In this document: positions 55,601 through 61,600 of the stretch, one piece after another
Layout of the letters: every line of letters starts with the position of its first letter
Numbering within the stretch: position 1 is the stretch's first letter
The notes under the pieces: model-generated
Databases searched by the model: none
Seen by the model: the letters and a program-made list of their open reading frames with translations, nothing else
Told to the model about the DNA's origin: nothing
Program-made: the position numbers and the translations under genes
From: Mytilus galloprovincialis
Taxonomy: Eukaryota; Mollusca; Bivalvia; Mytilida; Mytilidae
Assembly: GCF_965363235.1 (NCBI RefSeq)
Contig: NC_134848.1
Location: 60,040,181 to 60,104,180 of the forward strand
Length of the DNA stretch: 64,000 bases
Direction of reading: 5' to 3'

Positions 55601-58600
55601 CCCTTTAGGAGTTATTGCCCTTTATAGTCAATTTTTAACCATTTTTCGTAAATCTTAGTAATCTTTTACAAAAATCTTCTCCTCTGAAACTACTGGGCCA
55701 AATTAATCCAAACTTGGCCACAATCATCTTTGGGGTATGTAGTTTAAAATATGTGTCCGGTGACCCGGCTTTCCAACCAAGATGGCCGCCATGGCTAAAA
55801 ATAGAACATAGGGGTAAAATGCAGTTTTTGGTTTATAACTCAAAAACCAAAGCATTAGGAGCAAATCTGACAGGGTAAAATTGTTTATCAGATCAAGATC
55901 TATCTGCCCTGCAATTTTCAGATGAATCGGACAACCCGTTGTTGGGTTGCTGCCCCTAAATTGGTAATTTTAAGGAAATTTTACTGTTTTTGGTTATTAT
56001 CTTGAATATTATTATAGATAGAGATAAACTGTAAACAGCAATAATGTTCAGCATAGTAAGATTTACAAATAAGTCAAACTGACCGAAATGATCAGTTGAC
56101 CCCTTTAGGAGTTATTGCCCTTTATAGTCAATTTTTAACCATTTTTCGTAAATCTTAGTAATCTTTTACAAAAATCTTCTCCTCTGAAACTACTGGGCCA
56201 AATTAATCCAAACTTGGCCACAATCATCTTTAGGGTATATAGTTTAAAAAATGTTTCCGGTGACCCGGCCATCCAACCAAAATGGCCGCCATGGCTAAAA
56301 ATAGAACATAGGGGTAAAATGCAGTTTTTGGTTTATAACTCAAAAACCAAAGCATTAGGAGCAAATCTGACAGGGTAAAATGTTTATCAGATCAAGATCT
56401 ATCTGCCCTGAAATTTTCAGATGAATCGGACAACCCGTTGTTGGGTTGCTGCCCCTAAATTGGTAATTTTAAGGAAATTTTACTGTTTTTGGTTATTATC
56501 TTGAATATTATTATAGATAGAGATAAACTGTAAACAGCAATAATGTTCAGCATAGTAAGATTTACAAATAAGTCAAACTGACCGAAATGATCAGTTGACC
56601 CCTTTAGGAGTTATTGCCCTTTATAGTCAATTTTTAACCATTTTTCGTAAATCTTAGTAATCTTTTACAAAAATCTTCTCCTCTGAAACTACTGGGCCAA
56701 ATTAATCCAAACTTGGCCACAATCATCTTTGGGGTATGTAGTTTAAAATATGTGTCCGGTGACCCGGCTTTCCAACCAAGATGGCCGCCATGGCTAAAAA
56801 TAGAACATAGGGGTAAAATGCAGTTTTTGGTTTATAACTCAAAAACCAAAGCATTAGGAGCAAATCTGACAGGGTAAAATTGTTTATCAGATCAAGATCT
56901 ATCTGCCCTGAAATTTTCAGATGAATCGGACAACCCGTTGTTGGGTTGCTGCCCCTAAATTGGTAATTTTAAGGAAATTTTACTGTTTTTGGTTATTATC
57001 TTGAATATTATTATAGATAGAGATAAACTGTAAACAGCAATAATGTTCAGCATAGTAAGATTTACAAATAAGTCAAACTGACCGAAATGATCAGTTGACC
57101 CCTTTAGGAGTTATTGCCCTTTATAGTCAATTTTTAACCATTTTTCGTAAATCTTAGTAATCTTTTACAAAAATCTTCTCCTCTGAAACTACTGGGCCAA
57201 ATTAATCCAAACTTGGCCACAATCATCTTTAGGGTATATAGTTTAAAAAATGTTTCCGGTGACCCGGCCATCCAACCAAAATGGCCGCCATGGCTAAAAA
57301 TAGAACATAGGGGTAAAATGCAGTTTTTGGTTTATAACTCAAAAACCAAAGCATTAGGAGCAAATCTGACAGGGTAAAATGTTTATCAGATCAAGATCTA
57401 TCTGCCCTGAAATTTTCAGATGAATCGGACAACCCGTTGTTGGGTTGCTGCCCCTAAATTGGTAATTTTAAGGAAATTTTACTGTTTTTGGTTATTATCT
57501 TGAATATTATTATAGATAGAGATAAACTGTAAACAGCAATAATGTTCAGCATAGTAAGATTTACAAATAAGTCAAACTGACCGAAATGATCAGTTGACCC
57601 CTTTAGGAGTTATTGCCCTTTATAGTCAATTTTTAACCATTTTTCGTAAATCTTAGTAATCTTTTACAAAAATCTTCTCCTCTGAAACTACTGGGCCAAA
57701 TTAATCCAAACTTGGCCACAATCATCTTTAGGGTATATAGTTTAAAAAATGTTTCCGGTGACCCGGCCATCCAACCAAAATGGCCGCCATGGCTAAAAAT
57801 AGAACATAGGGGTTAAATGCAGTTTTTGGCTTATAACTCAAAAACCAAAGCATTTAGAGCAAATCTGACAAAGGGTATATTTGTTTATCAGGTCAAGTTC
57901 TATCTGCCCGGAAATTTTAAGATGAATCGGACAACCCGTTGTTGGGTTGCTGCCCCTAAATTGGTAATTTTAAGGAAATTTTACTGTTTTGGGTTATAAT
58001 CTTGAATATTATTATAGATAGAGATAAACTGTAAACAGCAATAATGTACAGCAAAGTAAGATTTACAAATAAGTCAACATGATTGAAATGGTCAATTGAC
58101 CCCCTAAGGAGTTATTGTCCTTTATAGTCAATTTTTAACAATTTTCATAAAATTTTTTTACTAACATTTTCCACTGAAACTACTGGGCCAAGTTCATTAT
58201 AGATAGAGATAATTGTAAGCAGCAAGAATGTTCAGTAAAGTAAGATGTACAAACACATCACCATCACCAAAACACAATTTTGTCATGAATCCATCTGCTT
58301 CCTTTGTTTAATATTCACATAGGTCAAGGTGAGCGACACAGGCTCTTTAGAGCCTCTAGTTTTGTTAAACACATGTATTTAATAAGGAATTGAATAAAAC
58401 ACAATAAAACGATTGTAAAAAGCGTTGTGATATCACCAGTATATCCAGTAAAAAGTATGTCTGACGACATTCAAGAAAACGTATCAAAGAGTTTAATTTC
58501 TTATATAACTTTGACTGTGCCAGTGCTGCTGATAATAGAACATTTCAAACTAAAAAAATATTAACATGATTTAAGGTGACTAGGGCGTCTTAATTAAAAT

Positions 58601-61600
58601 TGATAGAAATTCTTGATAACTTGTCAAAATGAAGTTTTTATCATGCTTTTTTCAAAACTGTATTAAAAAGTGTGGGTCACCGGACTTTTTTTAACGCTAC
58701 AGATTGTGAAAAATTGTCAGATTTAGTATAGATTATGCATGGAAAATCAAATTTTGTGTGATAGAAAGAAAACTTACTAGAAATTTAAGATAAAATGTAA
58801 GAAGATTGCTCTTACAACAGTCTTTCAGATGAGAAAAAGAAAACATGGGTGACGGAACTTGTTTTTTTTTTTTGCTACATATCAAAATAGGTAATTTCAT
58901 AACACTTTCTATTTTAAAACTTATTATATCTGACAAATCTCTCCTTATTTGGCAAAGTTGAAAAAAATAATATCAAATACAAACAAGGTGTTTTTGAGAA
59001 ATTACAACTGTAATTATGATAAAAAACACAATTTTCTATGTTTATATAAAAAGTCTTATAAATAAATTTCATACAACTCTAAAAAATTTGCACATTTCAT
59101 CAAATATCTAGACCAAAGTTATCAGCTTCTTCGAAATCCAAGATGGAGGAAGACACCCGAGCCACCTTAAATGATTGATTTGCATTCAGTATTTTCTGAT
59201 AATAAATTATCATTTTACTTTAAATTAAGAATGCAAACCAACTGCCCTCTTTCCAACTTGTCCTAATTGATTGGGCTTGGTAACGTTTTAGATTAGGACC
59301 GAATGTAGACGAAACACACGTTGGCGTACAAAATAGTAGGCCTTGTATGTTTTAACAGATTTGTTGTTTCTTTAATTACACCGGTTGGAATTAAACGTTA
59401 AACTCATTTGCTTCTATTTCGATTGCGATAATACCTGTTGAAGGTTATATAATAACACATTTCGTGTTCATCCGTTGCATGAATTCCAAACATAAAGTGC
59501 ACATCATTTATTATGTATTAACTTTCTCTTATATTATGTTTATTTTTTTTCTTGTTAATTGTTGATTTAATGTCTGTACACACCTCCGCTTAATTTTCAC
59601 ATGTTAGAATTACATCAAGTCATTATGAAACTATACATTTAAAATTAATTTCGTTGTTTTTAGTAATTAGATATAGATGTAGCAATTGCGTTTTAGCAAA
59701 CTGTTATTAGGGACGACATAAGAAAATTAATGAAGGATAAAAAAAAGACTTAATTCAAATAGTTTTGCTTGAGGGGGGAGGGGTCAAAATTGCTGCAAAG
59801 TTTGTTTAATTGACATCAATTTTATATATATATACATATTGGTCAATCAATTTTTCTCCAATTGAGTTAAGAAGGGGGTCAAAGGGGTCAGTGAAAACAC
59901 TATATAAATTAAGTTTTATATTCTACATTGAACTTTTGATGTCGTCCCTTAGAGACTTTTTTCATATGTTAATTGATCAACGTGTTATTTGGTTTATCAA
60001 TCCTGAATAAGATAATAAAAATTACAACTTTTTATTTAACATATGTGTGAGGTAAGATTTCAGGATTTGCGACACGTATATTTGGAAACGGGATTTAGTT
60101 GTTTACATGAGCAACATGACGGGTACCACATGAGGTTCTTGATTTGTTTACCTTCCAGAGTACCTACGATCATCCTCGTTTTTTGTGATGGTTCGTGTTG
60201 CTCAGTCATAAGTTTTAAGTGTTTTGATTTGTATGTTTATGTGTCTTGGTCCTTTTCTTTTTTTTTTTTTTTGTCTGTTTATTTTCGACAAATGAGATAC
60301 CATTATGATATTGATTACAATTAAAAAAAATGACAACCTCATGACAAAAAAAAAGAGAATATGAAAATAAAATCAGACCAAACAAACAAATAGCAGTAAA
60401 AAATGTCAAAGATGAATACAATTCTCCATTTTTCGTATGTATCATAAATGTTTGAACATAGTAGAAACGAGTATTTGTATAATACACCATTTTTTGTAAA
60501 AAAAATTTGGTCGCATATGTGGATGTGCTAAAGATCATGATACAACTTATAAAAACTATTTAATTTTACTTATGTCTGCAAAGAAGTATTAAATGAAATT
60601 GAAACAGGGAATGTGTCAACTGCATAGAATTATGGTTCTATTTTTGTTTCTTTGTGCTTTATTAAGGAAATTATTTTTGTGTGAAGGAACTTAAGAAATG
60701 AAAGAAGTTGATTTAGTATCAAATATCATAAACATATATACCATTAAGAAGTAAAAGAACACTACATTAAGCCAGTTTTAGTATCACATACCGGTCAGCT
60801 GAAGAATAGTCTTATTTATTTACAAAAGATGAATTTGAGATCACAATATAATTCATTGCTGTTTCGTTTAGACAGAAACTATTCAAAATAAGCTTTCCGT
60901 CTTTGTTTGACATTTAGACTCATCACAAATCACCATCAGCTTTATTTCATTGAGTGGTTTAAAGAACAAATTATTTCCAATCAGTAATGACATCTTATCA
61001 GCTCCTCACATGCAACGCCATTTAAATATGATCTGCACTCGCGACATATAATTAATTTGATTGGTCAATAAATATAGGGAATTGAGTGGGATCGTCAATT
61101 TGTTTCGAGACTTATCACTTCGCGTAAATCAGAAATAAACTGTTGACAAAATATGTTTAGATAATTAATCTGGTAAAGAGCACTTCTGTTTGTCATAATG
61201 ACAAAAGTGAAATCTTATTAGGAGAAATTGATATAAGACCATGTGACAATTGAAGATAAGAGAAAATGGCAATACGTTTATGATTATTCTTGAATTCCAC
61301 TTATTTCACAATACTGAATTATGAGACATTCTATTGCATGTCATATGTTTAATGGCCATTGCCATGTTAAATGGACAACATAAACAAAATAATGAATGTA
61401 TCTGAAAATAATTAAGTTTGGAGAATAAACTATCATGTTTGAAATTCCAATACAGAAGAGACAACTTAATAATTCTTTCATGTTTAGAAAATTAGGAAAA
61501 TATGTAATTAATTTATTCATATTTTAACCAAAAACTTGAATTTATATTAAACATTTATATTATCATATTTTCTAAACCACATAATTTTTCTCTAACTATT

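Noticed and set aside
55161..58160. Regular 500-bp repeats as a CRISPR-like or rDNA array
   Set aside because: Units are contiguous without spacers and contain no rRNA-like sequence; the genome is eukaryotic.
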